A stretch of 64,000 nucleotides of DNA. Origin: Nocardioides sp. CER19 (lineage in GTDB: Bacteria > Actinomycetota > Actinomycetes > Propionibacteriales > Nocardioidaceae). The DNA is taken from NCBI RefSeq assembly GCF_029846275.1, contig NZ_JARVWS010000002.1, forward strand, positions 558,001 through 622,000, in the 5' to 3' direction. The notes beneath the pieces were generated by a model. It searched no databases and had not been told where the DNA came from. It saw only the letters and a list, made by a program, of their open reading frames with translations. Within the stretch, counting starts at the first letter, position 1. The number at the start of each line of letters is the position of its first letter. Shown here one piece after another: positions 36,076 through 44,349 of the stretch. The position numbers were made by a program, and so were the translations under genes.

Positions 36076-37440
36076 TCACATGAGCGACGAGAGCCGCGCC
36101 AGCCCGGCCGGCGTGTGGGCGGCCAGCCGCTCGAGGACACCGTCCAGCGCGTCCGACGGGCCGTAGTCCGGCGGGACGCGGGCCGGGTTGATGGCGACCC
36201 GGTCGGCCCACGCCTTGATGTCGGGCTCGGCGGAGAAGGACTGCGCCGCACGGGTCCCGAGCACGGTCATCCGGGCCCAGTCGGCCAGCGAGTTCCCGTA
36301 GGGGGACGAGGGGCAGAGCCGGTTCTTCTCGGCGTCGTCGGAACGGGTCGCCTCGACGTAGCCGACCAGCGCGGCGCCGAAGCACGGGAAGCCCGACCTG
36401 ATCGGCTGCAGGGTGATCGCCTCCGGGCCCCAGACCGGGATCGGCGGCCGCAGCCTCAGCCCGTCCCCGGCGCAGTGCACCACCACGGCCTTGTCGGCGA
36501 TGCTCACCGACCCGTCGGCGAAGCCCAGCTTGCCGCGGTCGACCGACTCCAGGTGTCCACGGCGTACGACGTTCTCGACGGTGCGCAGCAGGTCCAGCTC
36601 CCAGGTCGCCAGCGTCGGCGCCTTGGCCATCGTCGGCGTGACCCGGGGATCGATCCGGATCATGATGCCGGCCGCCTCCATCCGCAGGAAGAGGTCGTCG
36701 AGCGACGTCGCGTCCGAGGCGGACCGCATGATGTCGGCAGCCATGCCGAGGAAGACCGCCGGATCGGGCTGGACGACGGCCCGGCTGAGCATCCACGGGT
36801 CGCGCGGTCGCACCCAGCAGATCGCGTCCGGGTCCACGCCGCGGGTCAGCAGGAAGACGATCGCGTCGGTCGCGGTCTTGCCCGAGCCCACCACGACGTA
36901 CTCGCGCGGCGCCTCGTCCAGCCGGACCAGGTCGTTGACCGGCACGACGTGGGCGTCGGCGGCCACCGCGAACGGCGGCGGCGTCTCCGCCGGGATGACG
37001 GGGGCCAGGTAGCGAGCGTCGACGATCCGGCAGCCGGCCGGCACCGTCAGGCGCTCGCCGGAGAGATGGGAGACCACGGTGCGGTCACCGACGTACTCGC
37101 TGCTGCCGAGGAGCTCGACCCGCCCCGACGACACCATCCGCCGGAGCACGTGCTCGTAGTAGTCGCAGATCTCCGGCTGGGAGGCCCGCTCGTGCAGCCC
37201 CTTCTCCGGACCCTCCTGCTGGATGGCACCACCGAGGACCGTGGAGGCCACGCCGTAGAACGCGGAGGCCTGGTGCAGCCGGACGAACGGGTAGGCCTCG
37301 AGCCAGTGCCCGCCGACGCTGTGCCGCCGGTCCACGAGCGCGACGCGTACGTCGGCGTGGTCGGTGAGCGCGTCGACGAACGCCATCCCCGCGGCGCCGG
37401 CGCCGATCACCACGTAGTCGGCCTCGATCGTGCGCGTCAC
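36076..37440 (-). CDS. FAD/NAD(P)-binding oxidoreductase, monooxygenase-like
   Basis: A 454-residue flavoprotein. An N-terminal Rossmann motif GAGAAGM (about residues 12-18) binds FAD, and a second, VGSGKTATDAI near residue 185, should bind NAD(P)H. The SVGGHW segment follows the first dinucleotide motif as in flavin-containing monooxygenases, but the FxGxxxHxxxW fingerprint is not seen, so the reaction is uncertain. The GTG at 37440 is chosen to give a standard short lead into the Rossmann fold; ATG at 37476 is an alternative and neither has a good ribosome binding site. Confidence 0.78.
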   Translation of the reverse strand: MTRTIEADYVVIGAGAAGMAFVDALTDHADVRVALVDRRHSVGGHWLEAYPFVRLHQASAFYGVASTVLGGAIQQEGPEKGLHERASQPEICDYYEHVLRRMVSSGRVELLGSSEYVGDRTVVSHLSGERLTVPAGCRIVDARYLAPVIPAETPPPFAVAADAHVVPVNDLVRLDEAPREYVVVGSGKTATDAIVFLLTRGVDPDAICWVRPRDPWMLSRAVVQPDPAVFLGMAADIMRSASDATSLDDLFLRMEAAGIMIRIDPRVTPTMAKAPTLATWELDLLRTVENVVRRGHLESVDRGKLGFADGSVSIADKAVVVHCAGDGLRLRPPIPVWGPEAITLQPIRSGFPCFGAALVGYVEATRSDDAEKNRLCPSSPYGNSLADWARMTVLGTRAAQSFSAEPDIKAWADRVAINPARVPPDYGPSDALDGVLERLAAHTPAGLARLSSLM

Positions 37441-37503
37441 GGACCAACGGTCGCACCCCGGCGTCGTGGCGTCCATGATGCCCGGACTGTCGGCGCCGGG
37501 TCC

Positions 37504-37509
37504 TACTCT
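37504..37509 (+). promoter_or_regulatory. candidate -10 hexamer TACTCT for leaderless SprT-like gene
   Basis: TACTCT ends 6 bases before the ATG at 37516; there is no ribosome binding site. Confidence 0.5.
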
Positions 37510-37515
37510 CCCGGC

Positions 37516-38181
37516 ATGGACCTCGCCCGCGCCCGCGAGCTCGCTCACGTGCTGATGGACGAGCACGGGCTCGTCGGGTGGCGGTTCGAGCTCGACCGGG
37601 CCAAGCGGCGGGCCGGCGTCTGCCGGCACGGCCAGAAGGTGATCGGCCTGTCCGCGCCGATCACCCGGCTGCACCCCGAGGCCGAGGTCCGCGACACGCT
37701 CCTCCACGAGATCGCCCACGCGCTGGCCGGGCCGCGTGCCGGGCACGGTCCGGCCTGGGTGGCGACGGCGCGGCGGATCGGCTGCTCGGGAGAGCGGTGC
37801 GTGCCCGAGGAGGCGCCGACGGTGCCGGGCGCGTGGGTCGGCGTGTGCGAGCGCGGGCACTCCGTCGACCGCCACCGCCGTCCGGAGCGGGTCCTGCTCT
37901 GCACGCTCTGCCGCGACCGGCCCCACCCGGAGCGCGTCTTCAAGTGGCTGCACCACGGCCGTCCGGCGGCGATGCACCCGAACTACACCGACGAGCTGCG
38001 CGCCCTCCGCGAGGGCCGCCGGCTGATCAGGCTGGGCGTCGGCCACAAGGCCCGCATCACGGTGCCCGGCGACTACTACGGCCGGGTGGGGACGGTCGTG
38101 AAGTCCGGTCGGACGAGATACCACGTGAAGCTCAGGGAGGGCGTGCTCCAGGTCGTCCACGCCGGCGTCGAGCCGGCCTGA
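37516..38181 (+). CDS. SprT-like zinc metalloprotein with C-terminal barrel
   Basis: A 221-residue cytoplasmic protein. The zinc motif HEIAHAL with a downstream HGPAW histidine matches the SprT/SPRTN family, whose eukaryotic members cut proteins cross-linked to DNA. Cysteines at IGCSGERC, GVCERGH and LLCTLCRD may form a second metal site. The last 45 residues (RITVPGDYYGRVGTVVKSGRTRYHVKL) look like a small KOW- or SH3-like barrel that could bind nucleic acid. Bacterial members are poorly studied, so protease activity is inferred. Confidence 0.82.
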   Translation: MDLARARELAHVLMDEHGLVGWRFELDRAKRRAGVCRHGQKVIGLSAPITRLHPEAEVRDTLLHEIAHALAGPRAGHGPAWVATARRIGCSGERCVPEEAPTVPGAWVGVCERGHSVDRHRRPERVLLCTLCRDRPHPERVFKWLHHGRPAAMHPNYTDELRALREGRRLIRLGVGHKARITVPGDYYGRVGTVVKSGRTRYHVKLREGVLQVVHAGVEPA

Positions 38182-38188
38182 CACGGGA

Positions 38189-38893
38189 TCAGCAGGAGCC
38201 CAGCATCTCCTGCAGGGCCCGCCGCTCGCTGGCGTCCACCGCGAGCTGCCAGCGGCTCTTCGTGTCGATCCAGCGGACGGCGTACTGGCACTGGAACGCC
38301 TTGCGGGGTCGCCACGCGGCCGGGTCGCCGTCGCCCTTGCCCATGTTGGTCGGGCCGTCGACGGCGAGCAGCTCGTCGAGATCAGTGGCGAACGCACGCC
38401 GCCGCTCGGGGAGCCACGCGGCGGCGCCCGAGACCCACGCCTCGGCCAGCGGTACGACGTGGTCGATCTGGATCGCCTGGGCCTGGCGGGGGTCCTTGAG
38501 GTCGGTGAAGGTGAGCGTGCGGCCCGTGTAGGCGTCGTGCCACGTGCCGGCCAGCACATCGTGGTCGCAGCGGCCCTGCTGCTGCGTGCGGACCGTGCCG
38601 GGCGTCGCGTCACGCAGCAGGACGTCGTCCCGCTGGTTGCAGCCGTTGTGGTCGGTGTCGGCCCACGCCGTGCCGAAGGCCTTGCGGTCGTACGCCGGCG
38701 TGGCCGGGTGCCGGTCGACGGTCGACAGCCGCGCCAGCTCCGACGCCGCGCCCGACGGCGGCACCGTGGAAGGCGCGGACGCCGGTGTGGTGACCGGTCG
38801 GCCCGGGTCTGGCGCCACCGGCGTCTGCAGGTTGGCGCAGGCCGAGAGGGAGAGCAGTCCGGCGACCGCGAGGACCGACCGAACCTGCTGCAC
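38189..38893 (-). CDS. secreted HNH nuclease lipoprotein (DUF1524, GmrSD C-terminal type)
   Basis: A 234-residue exported protein. The lipobox LSAC puts the modified cysteine at residue 19. A Pro/Thr-rich linker (25-45) leads to a DUF1524-type HNH fold: IQIDHVVPLAEAW supplies the catalytic histidine and NMGKGDGDPAAWRP the asparagine region. It would cut nucleic acid at the cell surface, perhaps for nutrient use or to degrade incoming DNA. The GTG at 38893 gives the most typical lipoprotein signal; GTGs at 38902 and 38917 are alternatives. Its stop lies 7 bases from the convergent SprT-like stop. Confidence 0.8.
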   Translation of the reverse strand: MQQVRSVLAVAGLLSLSACANLQTPVAPDPGRPVTTPASAPSTVPPSGAASELARLSTVDRHPATPAYDRKAFGTAWADTDHNGCNQRDDVLLRDATPGTVRTQQQGRCDHDVLAGTWHDAYTGRTLTFTDLKDPRQAQAIQIDHVVPLAEAWVSGAAAWLPERRRAFATDLDELLAVDGPTNMGKGDGDPAAWRPRKAFQCQYAVRWIDTKSRWQLAVDASERRALQEMLGSC

Positions 38894-38941
38894 GGCGCAC
38901 ACGATGTCGGACGGCACCGACAGTCGATGTCCCGGGGTCCG

Positions 38942-41260
38942 CTAGCGCGCGGCCCGCTCCCCGTCCTGGTCCTGGCGCATGACCGGGAGCAGGTCGGCGA
39001 GCGGCATCGGGCGGTACATCAGGTAACCCTGCGCCATGGACGTCGGCGCGTCGTCGCGCACGACCTGCAGCTGGGACTCCCGCTCGATGCCCTCGACGAT
39101 GACGTCGTAGCCGAGCGAGCGACCCATCAGCATGACCGAGCGCAGCAGGGCCCGGGCGCGGACGTCGTGGTCGACGCCCTGGGAGAGCGCTGCGTCGGCC
39201 TTGAGGATCCGGGCCGGCAGGTCGTGCAGATAGCTGATGGAGGAGAACCCGACGCCGAAGTCGTCGATCGCGAAGACCACGCCCAGGCTCTCGATCCCGC
39301 GCATGACGGCCAGGATGCCGTCGTCGAGGTCGATGCCCTGGCGCTCGGTGATCTCGAGGACGAGCCTCGTGCCGTGCATCGCCTCCACGGCCCGGGCCAC
39401 GGTCTGGATGAACTCCGGCGCGCGCAGCTGGACCGCCGAGATGTTGACGTTGATCGACAGGTCACCAGAAGCGGCGGCCAGGAGGGCGGGGGCGTCGGCG
39501 GCGACCTTGTCGAGGATCACCTCGCCGAGCGGCACGATGAGGCCGGTCTCCTCGGCCACGGCGATGAAGACGTCGGGGGCGACCTGCACGTCGTTGCGGC
39601 GCCAGCGCGCGAGCGCCTCGACGCCCACGATCTCCTCGGTCCCGACGGCGACGACCGGCTGGTAGACGACGTCGATCTCGGCCTCGTCCACGGCCTGCCG
39701 CAGGTCGTCGACGAGCTCCAGGCGCTCGAGCCGGGCCCGGCCCATGGCCGGCTCGTACTCGACGTACTTGGCCTTGCCGCTGGTCTTGGCCTCGTACATC
39801 GCGAGGTCGGCGTTGCGGAGGAGGGAGGCGGCGCTCTCGCCGGCGACGCCGTAGGCGAGGCCCACGCTCGCGCCGAGCCGGATGGTCTGGCCGGCCATGT
39901 CGATGTCCTCGCTGATCGCGCCGAGGACGCGGTCGCACATCAGCGGCATCAGCACCCGGTCGACGTCCTCGAACAGGATCGCGAACTCGTCGCCGCCGAG
40001 CCGGGCCACCGTGTCCGAGGACCGCACGCAACGGCGCAGCCGGGTGGCCAGGAGCACGAGCACGTCGTCGCCGACCGCGTGGCCGTAGCGGTCGTTGACC
40101 GGCTTGAAGCCGTCGAGGTCGATGAACAGCAGCGCGACCGGGTCGTGCCGCTGCCGGGCGAGCGCGTGGGTCAGCCGGTCGAGCAGGATGCCGCGGTTGG
40201 GCAGGTCGGTGAGCGGGTCGTGCCGCGCCACGTGCACCATCTCGTCGGTCAGCTCGAGCCGGGAGATGGCGTCAGCGGCCACCGCGGCGAGCGCCCGCAG
40301 CGCCTGCTCGTCGCCGGCCACGGTCGCGCGGGCGCGGTTGCGGGCACGCGCGACGAGCCAGCGGCTGTCGTCGCCGAGCTGCACGGGCACCGCGATGGCG
40401 CCGTCGACCGGCGGGACGTCGCGGAGCCGGACGTCCTTGAGCTTGAGCAGCTGGCGGGCGTCACGCAGCAGCGAGTCGATGACCGCCTCGCGGTCGACCA
40501 GTGCCTGCGCGCGTACGGCGGCCGAGAACAGCACCGTCAGGCGGCGGGCGTTCTCCTGGCCGCGCGTGACGGCACGGGTGGCGATCAGCAGCGTCACCAG
40601 TGGCACGCCGAGCAGGCTGAGCGTCCACCACGGCGTGGCCCGCTGGACGACGGCGCCGAGGTAGCCGAGCGAGTCCAGCGGCACGAAGCAGGCGATCGCG
40701 AGCAGGGTGCCCCGCTGCAGGAGCTCCTGTCGCAGCCGCGACCGCGCCCAGATCGTCACCGAGACGGCGGAGAGGACGAAGTCGGTGATGAAGTAGGTCG
40801 CCGCCGCGAGCAGCATCGTCACCAGCTCGCGCGGCGTTCCGACGGCGTCACCGGTGCCGACCGAGTAGACGGCGGTGGCGAGGCCGCCAGCGATCATGCC
40901 GAGGCCGATGTTGAAGGACCTGGCGCTGGCCGTCTTCTGGGTGGTCAGCTGCGTCGCGAGCACGCCGACCGACCAGGCGACGAGGGCGTCCGACGGGTCG
41001 AGCGTGCACATCAGGAAGATCAGGATGCTCGAGTCGAACCCGACCTCGATGGCGCCCGAACCGCTGTCGAGGACCATCGGGAAGCGGGCGACCACCATGA
41101 TCAGCGGTGCGCCCACCAGGATCGCGAGCCCGAGGTCCCAGCCGAAGCCGTCGTGGACGACGTCGACGGCGGCCACCCCGAAGACGAGGAGGCCGATGGC
41201 GAGGATGACGAGGTGGTAGCGCCACCTCCACACCTCACCCGCGTTGGACACGGTGGACAT
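38942..41260 (-). CDS. membrane GGDEF-EAL protein (cyclic di-GMP turnover)
   Basis: A 772-residue protein. About seven transmembrane helices occupy residues 12-240, like a MASE sensor. A GAF-like stretch (about 250-335) precedes the GGDEF domain, with intact GGDEFAIL, and the EAL domain, with EALARW, NVNISAVQL, LEITE, DDFGVGFSS, LKAD and VEGIE. Both halves keep their catalytic residues, so it may both make and degrade cyclic di-GMP. The ATG at 41260 is chosen because GGAGAG lies 7 bases upstream; an ATG at 41275 is the alternative. Confidence 0.92.
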   Translation of the reverse strand: MSTVSNAGEVWRWRYHLVILAIGLLVFGVAAVDVVHDGFGWDLGLAILVGAPLIMVVARFPMVLDSGSGAIEVGFDSSILIFLMCTLDPSDALVAWSVGVLATQLTTQKTASARSFNIGLGMIAGGLATAVYSVGTGDAVGTPRELVTMLLAAATYFITDFVLSAVSVTIWARSRLRQELLQRGTLLAIACFVPLDSLGYLGAVVQRATPWWTLSLLGVPLVTLLIATRAVTRGQENARRLTVLFSAAVRAQALVDREAVIDSLLRDARQLLKLKDVRLRDVPPVDGAIAVPVQLGDDSRWLVARARNRARATVAGDEQALRALAAVAADAISRLELTDEMVHVARHDPLTDLPNRGILLDRLTHALARQRHDPVALLFIDLDGFKPVNDRYGHAVGDDVLVLLATRLRRCVRSSDTVARLGGDEFAILFEDVDRVLMPLMCDRVLGAISEDIDMAGQTIRLGASVGLAYGVAGESAASLLRNADLAMYEAKTSGKAKYVEYEPAMGRARLERLELVDDLRQAVDEAEIDVVYQPVVAVGTEEIVGVEALARWRRNDVQVAPDVFIAVAEETGLIVPLGEVILDKVAADAPALLAAASGDLSINVNISAVQLRAPEFIQTVARAVEAMHGTRLVLEITERQGIDLDDGILAVMRGIESLGVVFAIDDFGVGFSSISYLHDLPARILKADAALSQGVDHDVRARALLRSVMLMGRSLGYDVIVEGIERESQLQVVRDDAPTSMAQGYLMYRPMPLADLLPVMRQDQDGERAAR

Positions 41261-41339
41261 GGGCGAGCTCTCCATTAGATGGACCCGGTCGCCCCAATAT
41301 CCCGTACGTGCGGCCCCGACACGGGGGATCGGCCCAGGT

Positions 41340-41355
41340 CGGGACCAGGGTCCCG
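41340..41355. terminator. short hairpin after the esterase gene
   Basis: CGGGACC and GGTCCCG pair over 7 bp with a 2-base loop, 10 bases beyond the esterase stop. Confidence 0.4.
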
Positions 41356-41365
41356 GGTCGATGGG

Positions 41366-42322
41366 TCACAACCGGCCGTTCAGGAAGGCGGCGACGTCGG
41401 AGAGCGCCTCCCGCGCGGCGGGGACGACGCCGGGCAGTGAGACGAACCCGTGGATGCCGGCGCTGTAGTCGCGCACCTCGGCCTCGGAGCCGGCGGCGCG
41501 CAGGACCTCGGCGTACTTCGCGCCGTGGTCGCGCAGCGGGTCGTGGAAGGCGGTGAGGATGAGTGCAGGGGGGAGCCCGGCGTGGGAGGCGGCCCGGATC
41601 GGGGAGGCCTGCCAGTCCTCGATGCCGTAGGACGCGCCCAGGTAGAGGTGGCCGAACGTGTGCATCTGCTTCGACGTCAGGACCGGCGGGTGCGCGTTGG
41701 CCTCCTCCGACGGGTAGCGCTCGTACATCTCCACGGCCGGGTAGACCAGCACCTGCGCACGCAGCGCGGGGCCGCCGGCGTCCCGCGCCATCAGGGCGGT
41801 CACGGCCGCGAGGTTGCCACCCGCGCTGTCGCCCATCACGGCGATCCGGGCGGGGTCGCCGCCCAGCTCGGCGGCGTGCTCGGCCACCCAGCACAGCGCC
41901 GCCCAGGCGTCCTCGACGGCGGCGGGGTAGGGGTGCTCGGGCGCCAGTCGGTACGTCGGCGAGACGACCACGCTCCCGGTCAGCTCGGCCACGTGGCTGG
42001 CCAGCCAGGCCGACTGCTCCGGTGTACCGATGCACCAGCCGCCGCCGTGGAAGTTGACGACGATCGGCAGGGGCCCGGCCGCGCCCGTCGGCCGGTGGAC
42101 GTGCAGCCGCGAGCCCGTCTCGATCTCGACGTCGGCGGTGTCGACGGCCGAGGACGGCCGTCCGAAGACGACCTGCCCCGCGGGGGTCCGGCGCAGACGC
42201 TCGCGCCTGGCTCGCAGGTCGACCATCTGGTCGGCGCTCGCCGGCTCGGACACGAGCAGCTTGAGGATCGCGGCGAAGGCGCGCGTGCGGGGGGCCAGCG
42301 AGGTCTGGGCGCGGGACGTCAC
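41366..42322 (-). CDS. alpha/beta hydrolase, hormone-sensitive-lipase-type esterase
   Basis: A 318-residue cytoplasmic esterase. The HGGGW oxyanion motif, the GDSAGG nucleophile elbow, the HDPLRD aspartate and the GIHGF histidine give a complete HSL-family active site. Such enzymes hydrolyse short- to medium-chain acyl esters. No signal peptide is present. The start is GTG at 42322 with no clear ribosome binding site. Confidence 0.88.
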   Translation of the reverse strand: MTSRAQTSLAPRTRAFAAILKLLVSEPASADQMVDLRARRERLRRTPAGQVVFGRPSSAVDTADVEIETGSRLHVHRPTGAAGPLPIVVNFHGGGWCIGTPEQSAWLASHVAELTGSVVVSPTYRLAPEHPYPAAVEDAWAALCWVAEHAAELGGDPARIAVMGDSAGGNLAAVTALMARDAGGPALRAQVLVYPAVEMYERYPSEEANAHPPVLTSKQMHTFGHLYLGASYGIEDWQASPIRAASHAGLPPALILTAFHDPLRDHGAKYAEVLRAAGSEAEVRDYSAGIHGFVSLPGVVPAAREALSDVAAFLNGRL

Positions 42323-42472
42323 GAGGGCTCAGCCTGCCGTACGGCGACCCGACGCGGGGCAGGGCCTTCCGACCAGCGGGCATAGTCCGAAGTGACGACA
42401 TTCGGCGAAAGGCCTGTCATCCGGAAGCGGCCCGGCTTACGGTCTTACCTCATGCGCTAGCGAGGGAGAGGA

Positions 42473-43135
42473 ATGCCGAACGACTCGGGCGAGTGGCCCA
42501 CCAGGGCACTCGTCGGCCCACGGACGAGCGGTGACACCGCCACCTCGGCCATCCTCGGCGCGCTGCCCAGCAACGAGTGGACGGTCTTCGACGGGGTCCG
42601 GTTCCCGGGCCGGCGTACGCCACTCCAGATCGCGGTCGGCCCCCAAGGCGTGTTCGTCGTCGAGTCTCGGCAGCGACCGTGGATGTCCGGCCGCGACGAG
42701 CTGCGCCCGGGCGGCGTCCGCCAGGACGTCGTCGTCGCCGCCGGCCGCGGCGCCAACGCCGTCAGGGCGCTCACCGGCCTGCTCGACGCCCAGGACGTCA
42801 CGCCGGTCGTGTGCTTCCTCGGCCGCGAGCTCGCCCCCGTCGTCGCGGGTGACGTCGTCATCTGCTCGAGCCGCAACCTGCTCGCGATCCTGACCACCGG
42901 CCCCACCGTCCTCGACGACGCGCAGCGCCAGCTGGTCGCGCTCGACCTGGACACCTCGATCGGAGCCTCGTCGCGGACCGGGTCGCGCAGCACCCTGCCG
43001 CGACGCCGGTGGCTGCGCGCGCAGCTCTTCGGGATCGTGCTCGCCTGCGTCGGCTCGGTCGGGCTGTGGCAGGTCGCCGACGCGGCCGCGGGACCCGACC
43101 GGCCGATCGACTCGACCAGCGCCGTCGCGCGCTGA
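42473..43135 (+). CDS. NERD-like domain membrane protein
   Basis: A 220-residue protein. Residues 20-140 resemble a nuclease-related (NERD) domain: ILGALPSNEWTVFDGVRF, then VGPQGVFVVESR. The usual catalytic D...ExK pattern is only partly visible (FVVESR in place of FVVDTK). A basic patch and one transmembrane helix (about 180-200) follow. It may be a membrane-tethered nucleic acid enzyme or an inactive relative. GGGAGAGG precedes the ATG. The 3' end runs into an 11-bp tandem repeat. Confidence 0.65.
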   Translation: MPNDSGEWPTRALVGPRTSGDTATSAILGALPSNEWTVFDGVRFPGRRTPLQIAVGPQGVFVVESRQRPWMSGRDELRPGGVRQDVVVAAGRGANAVRALTGLLDAQDVTPVVCFLGRELAPVVAGDVVICSSRNLLAILTTGPTVLDDAQRQLVALDLDTSIGASSRTGSRSTLPRRRWLRAQLFGIVLACVGSVGLWQVADAAAGPDRPIDSTSAVAR

Positions 43136-43197
43136 TCACCCGTTGGTCACCCGCTGATCGCCCCCGGATCACCCTCGGATCACCCTCGGATCGGGCG
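43132..43197. repeat. six tandem 11-bp repeats
   Basis: Six consecutive 11-base units start at 43132, 43143, 43154, 43165, 43176 and 43187. All share a GATC or GGTC core followed by C/G-rich bases; the fourth and fifth are identical (CGGATCACCCT). The first unit includes the stop codon of the NERD-like gene. The period is close to one turn of DNA. Confidence 0.85.
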
Positions 43198-43303
43198 CTG
43201 ACCCGGCGCGTATCCGCCGCGTGAATTCCGCATGACGGCCGCCATATCGCTTGGCTGTTCGACCGCACACACCTACCGTGAGTATTCAGAGGAGGTGTGT
43301 GCC

Positions 43304-43759
43304 ATGGCGGCAACCAACGTGGCACTGCTCAACGCCTCCTACGAACCGCTCGGGAAGGTGACCTTCCAGCACGCGGTCCGCATGCTCTTCCGCCAGGTGG
43401 CGATCGTCGAGGAGGCTCACGACGACAGGATGATCGGGCCGCACCCGTGGCCGCGCGTCATCCGGCTCGTCCGCTACATACGCATGCACTGGATGTACCG
43501 GCCCGCCGCCTACAGCCGCGAGTCGGTGCTGCGCCGCGACGGCCACCGCTGTGCCTACTGCGGCCGCCACGCCGCCACCGTCGACCACCTGGTGCCGTCC
43601 TCGCGCGGCGGTCCATGGACGTGGCTCAACACCGTCGCGGCCTGCCGGCTCTGCAACGGCCGCAAGGCCAACCGCACGCCCGCGGAGGCGGGCATGACAC
43701 TGCGCGTCAAGCCCTACGTGCCGACGCGCGCACAGCTCGCGGCCCTCGAGTGGTCGTGA
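43304..43759 (+). CDS. HNH endonuclease family protein
   Basis: A 151-residue protein with a zinc-stabilised HNH domain in the second half: CAYCG and CRLCNGRK supply four cysteines, VDHLVPSSRGG the catalytic histidine, and WLNTVAAC the asparagine. The N-terminus (NVALLNASYEPLGKVTFQHAVRML) is a conserved lead-in found in a widespread actinobacterial subfamily whose role is not known. The ATG at 43304 has a strong AGAGGAGG site. Confidence 0.87.
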   Translation: MAATNVALLNASYEPLGKVTFQHAVRMLFRQVAIVEEAHDDRMIGPHPWPRVIRLVRYIRMHWMYRPAAYSRESVLRRDGHRCAYCGRHAATVDHLVPSSRGGPWTWLNTVAACRLCNGRKANRTPAEAGMTLRVKPYVPTRAQLAALEWS

Positions 43760-43766
43760 CCGGGGG

Positions 43767-44132
43767 CTACTTCTCCCAGGGGACCTCGTCGCCCATCTTG
43801 CGGTAGTAGCGCTTCACGTGGTTCTTGGCCCGCTCGACGTCGCCCTCCGGGATGTCGACGCCGCCCCGGGCGCCGTCGAGCACGCCGGCCGCCGCGATGA
43901 TCCCGCGCGGCACGGCCTGGAGCTTCCCGTCGACCACGTCGGCGTACAGCAGCTTGTAGCCGGTGAAGTTGTCCTTGCGGTCGGGGTCGTACCAGAGGTG
44001 GGCGTCGCGGTACTTCGCGTTGGGCCCGTCCTCGGCGTCCGCCCACGAGCGGACCCGCTTCTCGGCGGCGGCGCCGTCCCACTCGCGGTCGCGCGCTGCG
44101 AGGGGCAGGTCCTGGAAGGTGGTCACGGCCAT
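43767..44132 (-). CDS. small conserved protein resembling a phage-associated domain
   Basis: A 121-residue soluble protein. The pattern DLPLAARDREWDGAAAEKRV, NAKYRDAHLWYD, then VPRGIIAAAGVLDGARGGVDIP recalls to me a short domain found with prohead proteases and in stand-alone form in actinobacteria. This is recognition from memory, not a search. No other phage genes are near, so it may be a domesticated remnant or a cellular family that phages borrowed. It converges with the HNH gene with 7 bases between stops. Confidence 0.65.
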   Translation of the reverse strand: MAVTTFQDLPLAARDREWDGAAAEKRVRSWADAEDGPNAKYRDAHLWYDPDRKDNFTGYKLLYADVVDGKLQAVPRGIIAAAGVLDGARGGVDIPEGDVERAKNHVKRYYRKMGDEVPWEK

Positions 44133-44349
44133 CGGTCCTCCCGGTTGTCGACTCTTGCCGGAGACATCTCGGTATCCAGGTGGCAGGTGCCCTACTCCGT
44201 CCTGCCGACGCTGAGCGATTCCTGAGAAATTCCTGGGTCCAGGACCTTTACCAACTCACCGAGTTCGTGATGAGGTGCGGTGGCGGTCAAGTAGAGGCCG
44301 CCCCTTGCGAGGCCTGGGGCCTCTTCGTAGTTCTCGGAGGAACACACAC

